From Zanthoxylum bungeanum (taxonomy: Eukaryota; Streptophyta; Magnoliopsida; Sapindales; Rutaceae), in NCBI GenBank assembly GCA_019454045.1, contig SKCR01031868.1, positions 149,438-213,437 of the forward strand: a stretch of DNA of 64,000 nt. Direction: 5' to 3'. The notes under the pieces were generated by a model. The model ran no database searches, was not told the DNA's origin, and saw nothing but the letters and a program-made list of their open reading frames with translations. A program made the translations under genes and the position numbers. Positions 36,795-47,600 of the stretch are shown piece by piece. Numbering within the stretch: the stretch's first letter is position 1; each line of letters begins with the position of its first letter.

Positions 36795-38275
36795 GTAGGT
36801 CAAGTACTTGTATGATAATCGAGCAACTCCAGTCTATTAATATACTCGGAAATAACTCGGATTCCTATATCAAAACAACTACCGTTTGATTCGATCAAGA
36901 ATTTTTTAAGTTAATTATCCTTTATGAGTGTGACCCGCCGTTTCGAGATTCTTGGACTTAACGAGTGAGTGCGCCGTAGGGTAGGTCAGTTCACAAATAC
37001 ATCTAGAATCTCTATCATCTCGGAATCCACCTCATATTGACCCAAAATGGACATCATCCGTAGGAGGACGAAAGCAAAGCCGTCTCGAGGTGCCTTTTGA
37101 ATCTCACATTTTCGGACTAACAACGGAGATCGCGGGATATACTGTCGTATATCCCTCACTCACTCACTATTTTAAGTTTAAGGTTTCTATTTATAAAATA
37201 TCTAATATTTTAATTTAACTAGTGTGAATAAATTTATGGCGGCTAAAACATAACTCTTATTTACACTAGTACACTATTAGCGACCTAACCAATTTTAACT
37301 CTTAAAATTTGTATCACTAATTTCCATTAGTCTCTATTAATAGTATTACTTAATTAAACTAATTTAATTAGAGTGGTATTAGTGGCCAATTATATTTGAA
37401 CTTTTAAAATACTAGAAATCAATTGGTTTAAAATTTTAGAATCATAAAAAGGTCAAGATTTATATTAAACTATTTAATTAATCTTGTGCGTTATAAAATC
37501 CAATGGTACATGGAATTGTATCCCGAGTGCAGACCACATTACCGTCCATTCGGATTCGGCTATGAAATTTATGTCCGGGTTTCCATCCTATATACCAATG
37601 GAATTTATTAACTTTTAAAGCCCAATATATTAGAATTCAAATTTTAAATCTTAAAACCAATTAATCCAAATAATTGCTTTTCCATGCATATCATATTCTA
37701 ATTTAAACATTTTAAATCACATAAAATCATATTTCATGTCTATAATGATAATGCATCTAAAGCATGTTATGGCATGTGAAATGCAAGAGTAGACACCCTA
37801 AGCTATATGACATGTTATTCAAACAATTCGAATTAAACATACATATAATATAAAAAATATTTGCATTGACCGGGTTCTTATTTTCCCTATACTAATCTAA
37901 TTAGAACTAAAATATACAAGGCATCTCTTGGTCTTCAAAATATGTTCCAAGGTGGTGTTGGCTCATTTTGCGACTTCAGTGCTCCAAATTACAACAATTG
38001 AAATTTTTTACATTGGAAAATAAAATTACAACAATTGTAAACAATGGCATTATGGCCTTACATCCCAAAAATAAAACCAACATAAAAATAAGAGCCGGAA
38101 AAATTTACGACCAATGCAAAATCCATTCATCACATGGAAAACAATAACCATTCATCACATGAATATATTTTGTGTCTACTCATCTAAACATGCATATCAA
38201 TATTTATAACTCATATAAATATATTAAAAACAACAACTTTAAATGAAAAAGATGAGGGTTAAGAACACTTTTCAA
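36795..38275 (-). other. Copia-1 leader, right part
   Basis: Untranslated sequence between gypsy-2 and the copia-1 PBS, AT-rich and without a coding frame. Near 36960 the words gtgagtgcgccgtagggtaggtc repeat a sequence found at the gypsy-2 insertion point (26180). At 37509-37597 lies a segment resembling part of the gypsy-1 LTR, flanked by ccaatgg (see findings). Confidence 0.55.
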
Positions 38276-38292
38276 CCTTGATCTCGATGCCA
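38276..38292 (-). other. Degenerate primer-binding site of copia-1
   Basis: The minus strand reads TGGCATCGAGATCAAGG two bases inside the LTR. It recalls the initiator tRNA-Met type (TGGTATCAGAGC) of plant copia elements, with changes. Its position makes the right LTR the 5' LTR. Confidence 0.5.
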
Positions 38293-38294
38293 AT

Positions 38295-40026
38295 TATAGG
38301 AAATGCTTTCCTTGCGCAGCGGAAACGGTTTAGGCACACGGATCAGACTTGAAATTTTTTCTGCCATTCTCCTTTAAATGTCGAATGATACTGCCACACC
38401 CACTGAAATTTTACTTCAATTTTAGATAAAATTCCAGCCCTGAAACATCCTCGGAACAGTCCCCGAACAGCCCCGAATAGCCGGACAAAAACTGGAATGT
38501 TTTGGACCCGATACGCTCGCAGTGCATTACTAAAACAACCCCTGAAAAGCGCGGACAGTGGCTGTGTTTTGGTTCTGATTTTTCACTTGAAAACAGCCCC
38601 AACACAGCCCCAAAACACCACAAAATATTCCCCCAAAAAAATGGATTAAAACAAAACCAAAACGAATTATGTTTCACCAAGTAAAGGGGCAGCAATGAGT
38701 AAAACAAGCCCTCACTGCCGTGAGCAATAAGAAAGAGATGAAGATGATGATTTGTTCGACACCACAAAGTCTTCCGAACTATATCTCGTTACCTACGGAA
38801 ACTTGTGTGGGCAAGACTCACAAAAAATCCCTAAACGTTTTAGAGATTTAATCACACTTGTAATTTTTATTGATTTTCTTCTTCTTATTCTTTCTTTTTA
38901 GTTTTCTCAACACTTGAGAGAGAATTTGGAGAAGAAGAAGATGGAGGCTAGGGTTAGAATGAAAGGCTTAAGCAAAAAGAAAAATAATTTTTCTTTTTAT
39001 ACTTAGGTTATTTTGTTTCTAAAACAAAACAAACCCTACATATTCCTCCATGTCAAAATTCGGCCACACATGTAAGAAAATAAAAAATTTTATAACATTA
39101 GTTTTTACTTTCCATAATATAAAAGATGTTACAAAATAAAAGGGTTAAATGTCATTTAACAATTTGTAACTTCCAAATTAAATCCAAGGGTTTCCAAAAC
39201 CCAAAATTAGGAAATTACTAACTTAATCTTTCATTTAATTATATCTAATAATTAAATAACATGTGTTTAAATATAATATATTTAATAAAATCATATATTA
39301 ATTTTTAATATAAAGTTTCAAGTATGACAAAATATATTAATATCATATTAATAATATTTATACCTTTGTGAGTATATAATTGGACTATCCAATTATATTA
39401 AATCCGCTATAGTATATCGAGTTAGCACGGGGACTAAATGGACCTACGGTTATCATCTACACAACAGACCATGCCCCCAAAGTACGTAACTATTGGTCAG
39501 GACTGCTACACTAACCTCACCATTGTAAATCAAATGACATAGCCTGTCATGCATGAGTTCGTAGTACACTCGAATTAAGATCAATCCATATATGACCATC
39601 TAGTAGATCGAAATGACTTTCTTGTTTAACATATGGTATAAGAATGTCATTTCATATGGGTCCAATCCTATATGATCACATCGTACAAGGTTTCTCTATT
39701 CTCATGTCTCTACATGGACGATCCCCGATCAAGATCGCCATACAAATATAGAATGAACCGCAGCTATAGATAAACCACAAACAAAGTACCCGTTTGTTTT
39801 TGCTCTTTATAGACTATTTAAGATTACTAACTTCAGACTTAAACCCTCTTGTGTATGACACTCATAAATTAAGTCTGAAGGCACGTAAGTAATCTAGGCT
39901 ATTCAAGATAATTTATAATATGCGAAAATTAAACAAACACTTTGATAAATGAATAATGCATCATTTTATTTCAAAACACATAAAGCTGTTTACATTACAT
40001 GTAGCTCTAGGGCATACATCCCAACA
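38295..40026 (-). repeat. 5' LTR of copia-1
   Basis: 1732 bp, TATAGGAAAT to CATCCCAACA, followed by aatct. It is collinear with the three pieces of the 3' LTR and shows the empty sites of the gypsy-1 insertion (near 38552) and the CACTA insertion (near 38875). A deletion near 39450 removes about 420 bp present in the 3' LTR. Confidence 0.88.
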
Positions 40027-41103
40027 AATCTCCAGTCGACCAAACCAGCTAAGGTTTGGGGGAGTCTTCAATGTCGTCTGGACCAGATGAAGGTCCAATT
40101 CTTGAACTCGACTTGACATGAGCCATGGGGAATGTTCCCGTCGACTGGACCAGAAGAAGGCCAGGATAATCTACAGTCGAGTAGACCTGAGAATGACCCA
40201 GGGGGAGTCTTCATTGTCGTCTGGACCAGATGAAGGTCAAGGTATTGAACTCGACTCGACATAAGCCATGGGAAATGTTCCCGTCGACTGGACCATATGA
40301 AGGCCAGGATAATCTCCAGTCGACTGGACCTGAGAATGACCCAGGGGGAGTCTTCATTATCGTCTGGACCAGATGAATGTCTAGGTTTTGAACTCGACTT
40401 GACATGAGCCATGGAGAATGTTTCCGTCGACTGGACCAGATAAAGGCCAGGATAATCTCCAGCCGACTAGACCTGAGAAGGACCTAGGGGGAGTCATCAT
40501 TATCGTTTGGACCAGTTGAAGGTTTAGGTCTTGAACTGGGCTTCACATGAGCCATGGGGAATTTTCCCGTCGCTTTGACCAGATGAAAACCATGATAATC
40601 TCCAACTGACTGGACCTGAAAAGGACCCAGAGGGAGTCTTCATTGTTGTCTGGACCAATTAAAGGTCTAGGTCTTGAACTCGACTCAATATGATCCATAA
40701 GGAATATTCCCATCGACTGGACCAGATGAAGGCCATGATAATCTCCAGTCGACTGGACCTGAGAAGGACCCATGGGGAGTCTTCATTGTCGTCTGGACCA
40801 GGTGAATGTCCAAGTCTTAAACTCGACTTGACATGAGCCATTAGGAATGTTCCCGTCGACTGGACCAGATGAAGGCCAGGATAATCTCCAGCCGACTGGA
40901 CCTGAGAAGGACCCAAATGGAGTCTTTATTATCATCTGGACCATATGAAGGTCCAGGTCTTGAACTAGGCTTGACATGAGCTATGGGGAATTTTCCTGTC
41001 GATTGGACAAGATGAATGCCATGATAATCTCCAGCCGACTGGATCTGAAAAGGACTCAAGAGGAGTCTTAATTGTCGTCTGGACTAGATGAAGGTTCAAA
41101 TCT
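40027..41103. repeat. 143-bp tandem array of gypsy-3, right part
   Basis: The core tcgac/tcgc word lies at 40141, 40284, 40427, 40570, 40713, 40856 and 40999: six successive periods of exactly 143 bp. Units contain gtcgactggaccagatgaag, a 12-bp palindrome ccagtcgactgg, and gactcgacttgacatgagcc. Point changes are common but indels are almost absent. The array is the continuation of 4671-5163, split by copia-1. Confidence 0.92.
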
Positions 41104-41689
41104 TCATGTATGTTGTATGATATTGCCTGAAAGTTTCAATACCAAAGACATGGTCAATAATAAAGAAAGAATATTTCTAGCTGTCGTCTTCCAAAGTAAG
41201 AGTGATATTATATCGTTTATAACATGGGATGCTCTCCATTCCATCATCCATGTGCTAGTGTAGACTCGATTTTCAATGAATTTATCAAGACTTGATTGCG
41301 TCGAATGGGGGGTCCTATATGGCCTCGCATGTATGCATGAGATCACAAATATTGTTAGCAGACATGGGGAAATGTTTATACCTGTCGTCCGGAGGCTTGG
41401 TCGAGTGGGCCAATCGGTGGCTGTGATAACAAGTGTGCATTGTCGACTAGGAGAGGTGTTGATCAACCCACCAGTTTTCGAATGGGAGAAAACGGTACAA
41501 CATTGCTTTGTACATATCGTCTGATACAGTGTTGTCTGAGACATCAAATGGTTTTCCAGAATAAGAATAATGTCTCATAATGTCGAATGGGACTCAATCA
41601 TTACATGTCGTGTTGCATGTCTGACATCTCAAACATGATTAGTGGCAAGGATTGACATCCGGGGGTCACGTCTTCTGGATAATTGATTG
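41104..41689. other. Probable remaining 3' region of gypsy-3
   Basis: Non-repetitive sequence following the array, rich in gtcg/tgtcg words like gypsy-2 and gypsy-3. Open stretches exist on both strands (41276-41524 plus, 41547-41104 minus) but neither resembles a known protein. By position it could hold a decayed extra gene. No boundary of gypsy-3 was found on this side. Confidence 0.35.
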
Positions 41690-41907
41690 TGCTCCAAATG
41701 AACCTTTTGGTTCCGGTTGGAATCGTCGAACCGTTGGAACCGTCTGGTTCCAGCGGTTCGACTTCGGTTCGGTTAGGAGTGAACCCTAACCGAATCGAAA
41801 ACTTTCGATTCCGGTTTCGGAACCAGAATCGGAACTGATTGGAACTGAAACCGTCCTGTTGGAACCGATTCGATTCCGGTTCGGAATTGGAACCATGGCC
41901 GGGTCTT
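41690..41907. mobile_element. hAT-like terminal fragment (ggttccggtt repeats)
   Basis: About 215 bp of alternating ggttcc/ggaacc words ending near ggaaccatggccggg. The style matches the ends of the hAT element at 59413-60458. No inverted ends or duplication were found, so it is a fragment. Confidence 0.45.
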
Positions 41908-41917
41908 TGTTGACCAT

Positions 41918-43039
41918 TTAGCGTTCAAAAATTATGTTGACGCTAAAGGGTAAATTTAGTTTTTTCAAATTCCCACCTTCTAAAATTTGAATTTATCGCT
42001 TAATAAAATTAGATTTAAATTTTTGAAATTTAGCAACGAATTTTCGACGCTAAAAGTCAAATATTTCGACGTTAAAGGGTAACTTTAAATTTTTCGAATT
42101 CCCGCTTTCTAAAATTTGAATTTATCGTCTAATTAAATTAGATTTTTTTTTTTTACATTTAAGGACGAATTTAGCAACAAATTTTCAATTTTGGCAAAAA
42201 TAATTCCCGCTATTTGATGACCTTTAGCGACGAAAGATCATTTCGTCGCTAAATGTTATTTTTTTCCTATAAATTCATTTGCTCTTTCATTTCTCATATT
42301 CTTATTTCTTCTTTAAAATTGTTTTTTTTTCTTAAGTGTTTTGTTTGATTTTTTGTATTTTATATTAACATCCATTTTTTTTTAGGGGAATATGAAGATG
42401 AAAAAATGGTGAAGATGAAGATAATGAAGAAATGAAAAATAGATGGAAGTTAAGATGAAGAATATGAAAGTGAAGGTGGAGAAAATATATAGAAAATTAT
42501 ATTTTATCACTTTGTTTATTATTTTATATTTTTTTATTGTGATAAATTTTATAATTTTATTTTTATTTCAATAAATATATCATTGTTATAATTATTTATA
42601 ATAAATTTGTAATAATGTTCTTATGTTTTCTAAACATTTAATTACGTTTGTAATGAAATTAGTTTGAAATTAATTTGTAATGTCAATTTGTTATAACAAT
42701 TTTCGTATATCATTTAGCATCGAAATATTCGACTCTAAAAGTAATAAAATAATATATATATATATATTAATATTATATCACATTTAGCTTCGAAATATTC
42801 GACGCTAAAAGAAAAATAAATAAGATTTTATTAATTACAAAATTATTTGGCATCGAAATATTTGTCGCCAAATACGTGATTTAGCGTCGAAAATTTCAAT
42901 TTTTCATCGAAATTTTTTAGACGTAAAATGTTGTACTTTAGTGTCAAATTTTTTTATTTCAACACTAATAACCTTTAGCGTCAAAATGATTTCTTTTAAC
43001 GTCAATATTTTTCGACGCTAAATAGCTTATTTTTATAGT
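41918..43039. mobile_element. CACTA-like non-autonomous element, one end visible
   Basis: Repeats of ttagcgtcgaaa and ttcgacgctaaa occur throughout. The right end is CTTATTTTTATAGTG, i.e. CACTATAAAAATAAG inward, a CACTA-type terminus. Near 42221-42262 tttagcgacgaaa and tttcgtcgctaaa form a small palindrome. The first 270 bp are two tandem copies of about 135 bp. There is no transposase. The left end and duplication were not found. Its right 390 bp recur inverted at 44204-44609. Confidence 0.5.
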
Positions 43040-43318
43040 GGCGGGCTTCGAGTGAGTGACAAATAGAGGATTAAGCTACCCAATCAGTTAGCCATTTAAT
43101 AAATCCTACCACTAACACAAAACCTTACAAGCAAATGTAATAATAATACAATTTACTAAGGTTTTTTTTTTATTGACGTTAAAAGAAGCTAAATAGCTTA
43201 TTTTTATAGTGGCGGGCTTCGAGTGAGTGTCAGTTAGCCATTTAATAAATCCTACCACTAACACAAAACCTTACAAGCAAATGTAATAATAATACAATTT
43301 ACTAAGGTTTTTTTTATT
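43021..43318. repeat. Direct duplication of an element end plus flank
   Basis: The block aatagcttatttttatagtggcgggcttcgagtgagtg...aatttactaagg occurs at 43021-43163 and again at 43194-43312; the second copy lacks an internal stretch of about 25 bp. The copies are otherwise almost identical, so the duplication is recent. Confidence 0.8.
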
Positions 43319-43601
43319 TATTTTTTTCGAAAAATATTTTCCTTATTTTATCATGTTTGGGAAATTTAAGAAAAAATTAATCAATATAAACTATTTTTTA
43401 ATCAAAGAAAAAGTTTAACTTTTTCTTATATGGATATAGTTAAATATCGAAAAATATATATATTTTTTAAAAATAATTTTCATATAAAATATTTTACTTA
43501 CGAAAATCATTTTACAGCGAAATAAATATACCCTTAATCCCAATGTAAAATATTAAATATGTTGTAAAGATAAACATGAGGATTTGCGGAGGGGTTGGTA
43601 T

Positions 43602-44141
43602 TAGGGGTGGTAAAACGAATTAACGAATCGAATTTGTATCGAATCCTAAACGAATCGAATCAAAATGTGATGGATTCGTATTCGATTCGTTTATTAAACA
43701 AATCCTAATATCAGGATTCGTATTCAATTCATTTATTAAACGAATCGAATACGAATATTCGTTTAGTCATTATATTATTTAATAAAATAATTTACCACAC
43801 TTGATTTACATTAATTCTTCATAAATATATACATATGAAATATGTAATTAATATATTTACTAAAAATATCTCACCAAATATCGAAAATATTACTTTTTCT
43901 ATGGTAGTTAACTATAATTTCTCGAATTTTAATTGAAAATTAACAAGAACTAGTAAATAAAAATAATAAGACGAATCCTAAACGAATCAATGAGCTTAAA
44001 TTTGTATTCGATTCGTTTAATAAACGAATCGAATCGAATTGACCCATTTATTAAACGAATCAATTTTCTCAAACCCGTATTCGCTTTAAAGCGAATCGAA
44101 TCGAACGAATAAACGAATCCTGACCCAAATTACCACCCCTA
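43602..44141. mobile_element. Non-autonomous hAT element (540 bp)
   Basis: Inverted ends TAGGGGTGGTAA and TTACCACCCCTA with a perfect 8-bp duplication gttggtat (43594-43601 and 44142-44149). The subterminal parts are made of acgaatcgaat words. There is no coding frame. The 8-bp duplication and TAGGGGTG ends are typical of plant hAT elements. Confidence 0.9.
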
Positions 44142-44203
44142 GTTGGTATCAAAATGGGCAGCAGATTTATAATGATATTTCTTGCAAAATATACTCTCAA
44201 CTA

Positions 44204-44609
44204 TAAAAATAAAATCTTTAGTGTCGAGAAATATTGACGTTAAAAGAAATCATTTTGACGCTAAATGTTATTACGTTGAAATAAAAAAATTTGATACTAA
44301 AATACAATATTTTGCGTCCAAAAATTTTCGATGAGAAATTGAAAGTTTCGACGCTAAATCACGTATTTGGCAACGAATATTTTTGATGCCAAATAATTTT
44401 ATAATTAATAAAATCTTATTTATTTTTCTTTTAGCGTCGAATGTTTCGAAGCTAAAAGTGATATAATATTAATATTAATATATATATATATATATATATT
44501 ATTTTATTACTTTTATAGTCAAATATTTCGATGCTAAATGGTATACGGAAATTATTATAACAAATTGACATTACAAATTAATTTCAAACTAATTTCATTA
44601 CAAAAGTAA
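44204..44609. repeat. Inverted copy of the CACTA-like arm
   Basis: Reverse complement of about 42646-43039, moderately diverged, including the AT-dinucleotide tract and the ttagcgtcgaa words. It begins aactataaaaataaa, a decayed CACTA-like end, and ends about 85 bp from the P450 stop codon. Together the two arms form a large potential foldback. Confidence 0.7.
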
Positions 44610-44693
44610 ACCTACTAGCAGTCTAGCATACTTCCACTCATACACACAAATGATAAGGTACATTTAGTCAACGGGATCATGATGAAATCAGGA

Positions 44694-47600
44694 TCATTGA
44701 TTTTGCGTAACAGTGGGATCATCAGACAAATGTTGGAAGATGATGGGTGCACCGTATTGTGGGTAGAGTAGCATCAGGACCGTTGGTGCATGTTGGTAAG
44801 ATGGGGCCAAACGAAATGAGAACCGTTGGATTATGATGGCAAGGGCTAGCTTGGTTTGCAAGATGGCTAGATTTTGACCAACGCACGTGCGGACCCCAAG
44901 CCCAAATGGTATGAACCCCACTGGATGCTTCGCTGCTCGGGCCACACCTTCTGAGAATCTGGCTGGATTGAATTCATTTACATCAACGCCCCATATTGCT
45001 TGATCATGATGAACGGCCAGGATTGGTATCAGTAGCTCCGTCCCACGCGGTATCTTGTACCCACCCAATTCCACATCATCCTTTGCCCGTCTGATCATCG
45101 CGATAATCGGCGGGTATAATCGAAGGGATTCATTTAGTATCATGCTCAGCTGCACACCATATAATTTCATGTTTTTTTTATTATTATTTTTAACATAAAC
45201 GAAATACTAACGTAAAGGAGAAGTGGACCGGGTTCTCGTTTCAGTCATGTAAGAAAACAGACAAGGTAATAAAGAGACAACATGGTTGATGGTTTAGGTT
45301 AAGTTTGGTATAAATTTTAAAAAAATCTTATCATTTATTTTATTTATTTTTATGTAGAACTTCTATTAGAGTTTCTATAAACATAATTTTCTTATATAAA
45401 AAGATTAACTGTTTAGTTGTAAATGATTTTTTTTTTATTAATGATAATAAACATGTTTTTCAAAGTTAAGTTATTAGAAAAATAAAATAAAAATATTTTA
45501 GATAATTTAATTTTTTTAAAAGAAATTACAAATTTTATTACGAAAAGCTCAAGATTTGAACATTTATTAGTAGAGACAGAAAAAAAAAATTGATCTGCAA
45601 AAATTATACTCAAATTACAACTAAACAACAATTAAAAATAATTGAATAATATTTCTGACATTAAAAAATATATTTTTAGCCAAATAGAGAGGTCATATGA
45701 AATAGATAATTAAAGAAAGTTTAGATTCAGTATTAAGTTGAATTTTGTGGGAATTTTTTTGTTTTATAAATTATGATCGATAATTATTTGAAAAAAATCA
45801 TAAAAAATTAAAATATAGCCATTTATTATGATATACATATTAGTGACAAAACATTATAAAAAAACCGGCTTACCGTCTTGAGCTTTACAAGATCATCTTC
45901 AGTGGGTAAGTCACGTGCTCCACAGACGCATAGCACCTCCTCACGTGCTAGCACCTGCCATTGCGGGTGCATTGCAAGAAGAACGGTTGCCCACGTCAGC
46001 AAATTCGACGTGGTCTGTTTGCCAGCAAAGAAAAAGCTCTTGCACTCTTCAATTATGTCATAATCTGTGACGTTTGGAGATGAATTTGTTGCTTCAATCA
46101 TTAGCCCTAACAAATCTTTTGGTCCCTTTTTTTCTTGCCTCGCCGAATTTTCTTTTCTTTTCTCTATCAGCTTCTTTAACGACTTCTTGATCTGCTTGTC
46201 CAGTTTCCACGAATTTAAGTTCCTTTTTGAGGGTAAATACCTGAAACAGTAACAATCTTAATTATGATTAAGAAGTTAAATCATGAGCTTAATTACTTAG
46301 ATTTAAATTCTATTAAGTCACGTGCATCATGTGACTGAACATTATGATCAAACTTAGAACAGCTTAATTAGCTATATCTAAATTCTAATTAATTTACCTG
46401 TAGCCAGGGATAAAAACTTTGCGGAAAGACTCAGCGGCAAGCTCCATTTGTTGGGCTTGTAAATGAAAAATGGCCTTGCCATCTTCATAGCTGCTACCAT
46501 AAGCTGTTCTTGTAATCACATCTTCTGTTAGAATCTGAAACCATTCGGAGACTTCGACTTCCACATTGCCTGATTTTGACATTGCTACCCATTTATCCAA
46601 CATATCAGTCACACTTTGTGCCACCACTGGTACCAGCAGCTACCCAAAAGAAAGGGGGAGAATTTTAGATAGCGATAAAGTTTTGGTAAGAAGTTACAAA
46701 TTGGATTTTAGTAGGGACTTACTTTGAGATTTTCCATATGGAAAGTGGGGGTGATGATTTTACGATGGTGAGCCCATTTTTCACCTTTGAGGCTGAGGAG
46801 ACCGTCGCCTTCAAGCTGTTTAACAAGTGGGTTTGCTTCATTTTTTTCATAGAATTCGGATTTGGATGTGAAGACTTCACGAATGAGATCGGGATCGGAG
46901 ACGGCGAGCCGCACGGTGGGGCCGAACCACACAAGAAATATGTCACCTACAAGGTCAATGTATAAATACCAAATTAAAAAAAATGAAGGTGATACGAGTA
47001 TTTGAGCCGTGCTACTTAGTTCCACATCATGTCTGAATAGGCAAAATTGTGGGGGCCTGCTGGTTTGCCTGTTCAGGTATATATGGGGAAGTGATATTAA
47101 GGAGAATTGACATAGACGGCATTATATAATATTATTTGTATATTTTTGTATATTTTATCCATAGAAACTCCATTTTAAAACTTGTTTAAGACCCTATAAA
47201 ATTCAAGAAAACTCAAGGTTATCCGGATATGCCCTTATGGTAAAACAACATTTTCTTAATTATGTTGATGGGCAATAAATGTAGGAAAACTTGATTTTTG
47301 CTCTTTATTTTTTTTATAATTATCCATTAGGTTTTTTTTTTTATTATAACAGTAACAGTATAAAATACAATAATAATATTTTATTTTTAAAACACCATGG
47401 ATTAGTTATAATAATTAAAAAAAGAAAGGTATGGGGCTTAAAGTGAGAATAAGAAGAAGAAGAAAGCCAAAAAGGAAATAGGAAGAGACAAAGTTATCAA
47501 AATTTCAAGATCCGATAAAACAAAAAGGAGGAGGATATAATTGCCAGGAAAAACCAAAAGGGAGTGCGAAAACAAAATTAACAAAATAGATATTTGATTA

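Larger units (their letters stand above)
5164..40026 (-). mobile_element. Copia-1: Ty1/copia retrotransposon with three nested insertions
   Basis: Both LTRs (left 5164-22214, right 38295-40026), a degenerate primer-binding site, and gag, integrase, reverse transcriptase and RNase H remnants all read on the minus strand. The target-site duplication is aatct (5159-5163 and 40027-40031). Removing gypsy-1, the CACTA element, gypsy-2 and their duplications leaves about 9.4 kb, a plausible full length. The ends are TGTTGGGATG...CCTATA on the minus strand. The protein sequences suggest the Tork/Angela side of the copia tree, which is an inference. All coding parts are broken. Confidence 0.88.

Noticed and set aside
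40068..41059. Several overlapping minus-strand frames with repeated GPSQVQSTGDY-like peptides
   Set aside because: Generated by the 143-bp array, whose period is not a multiple of three.
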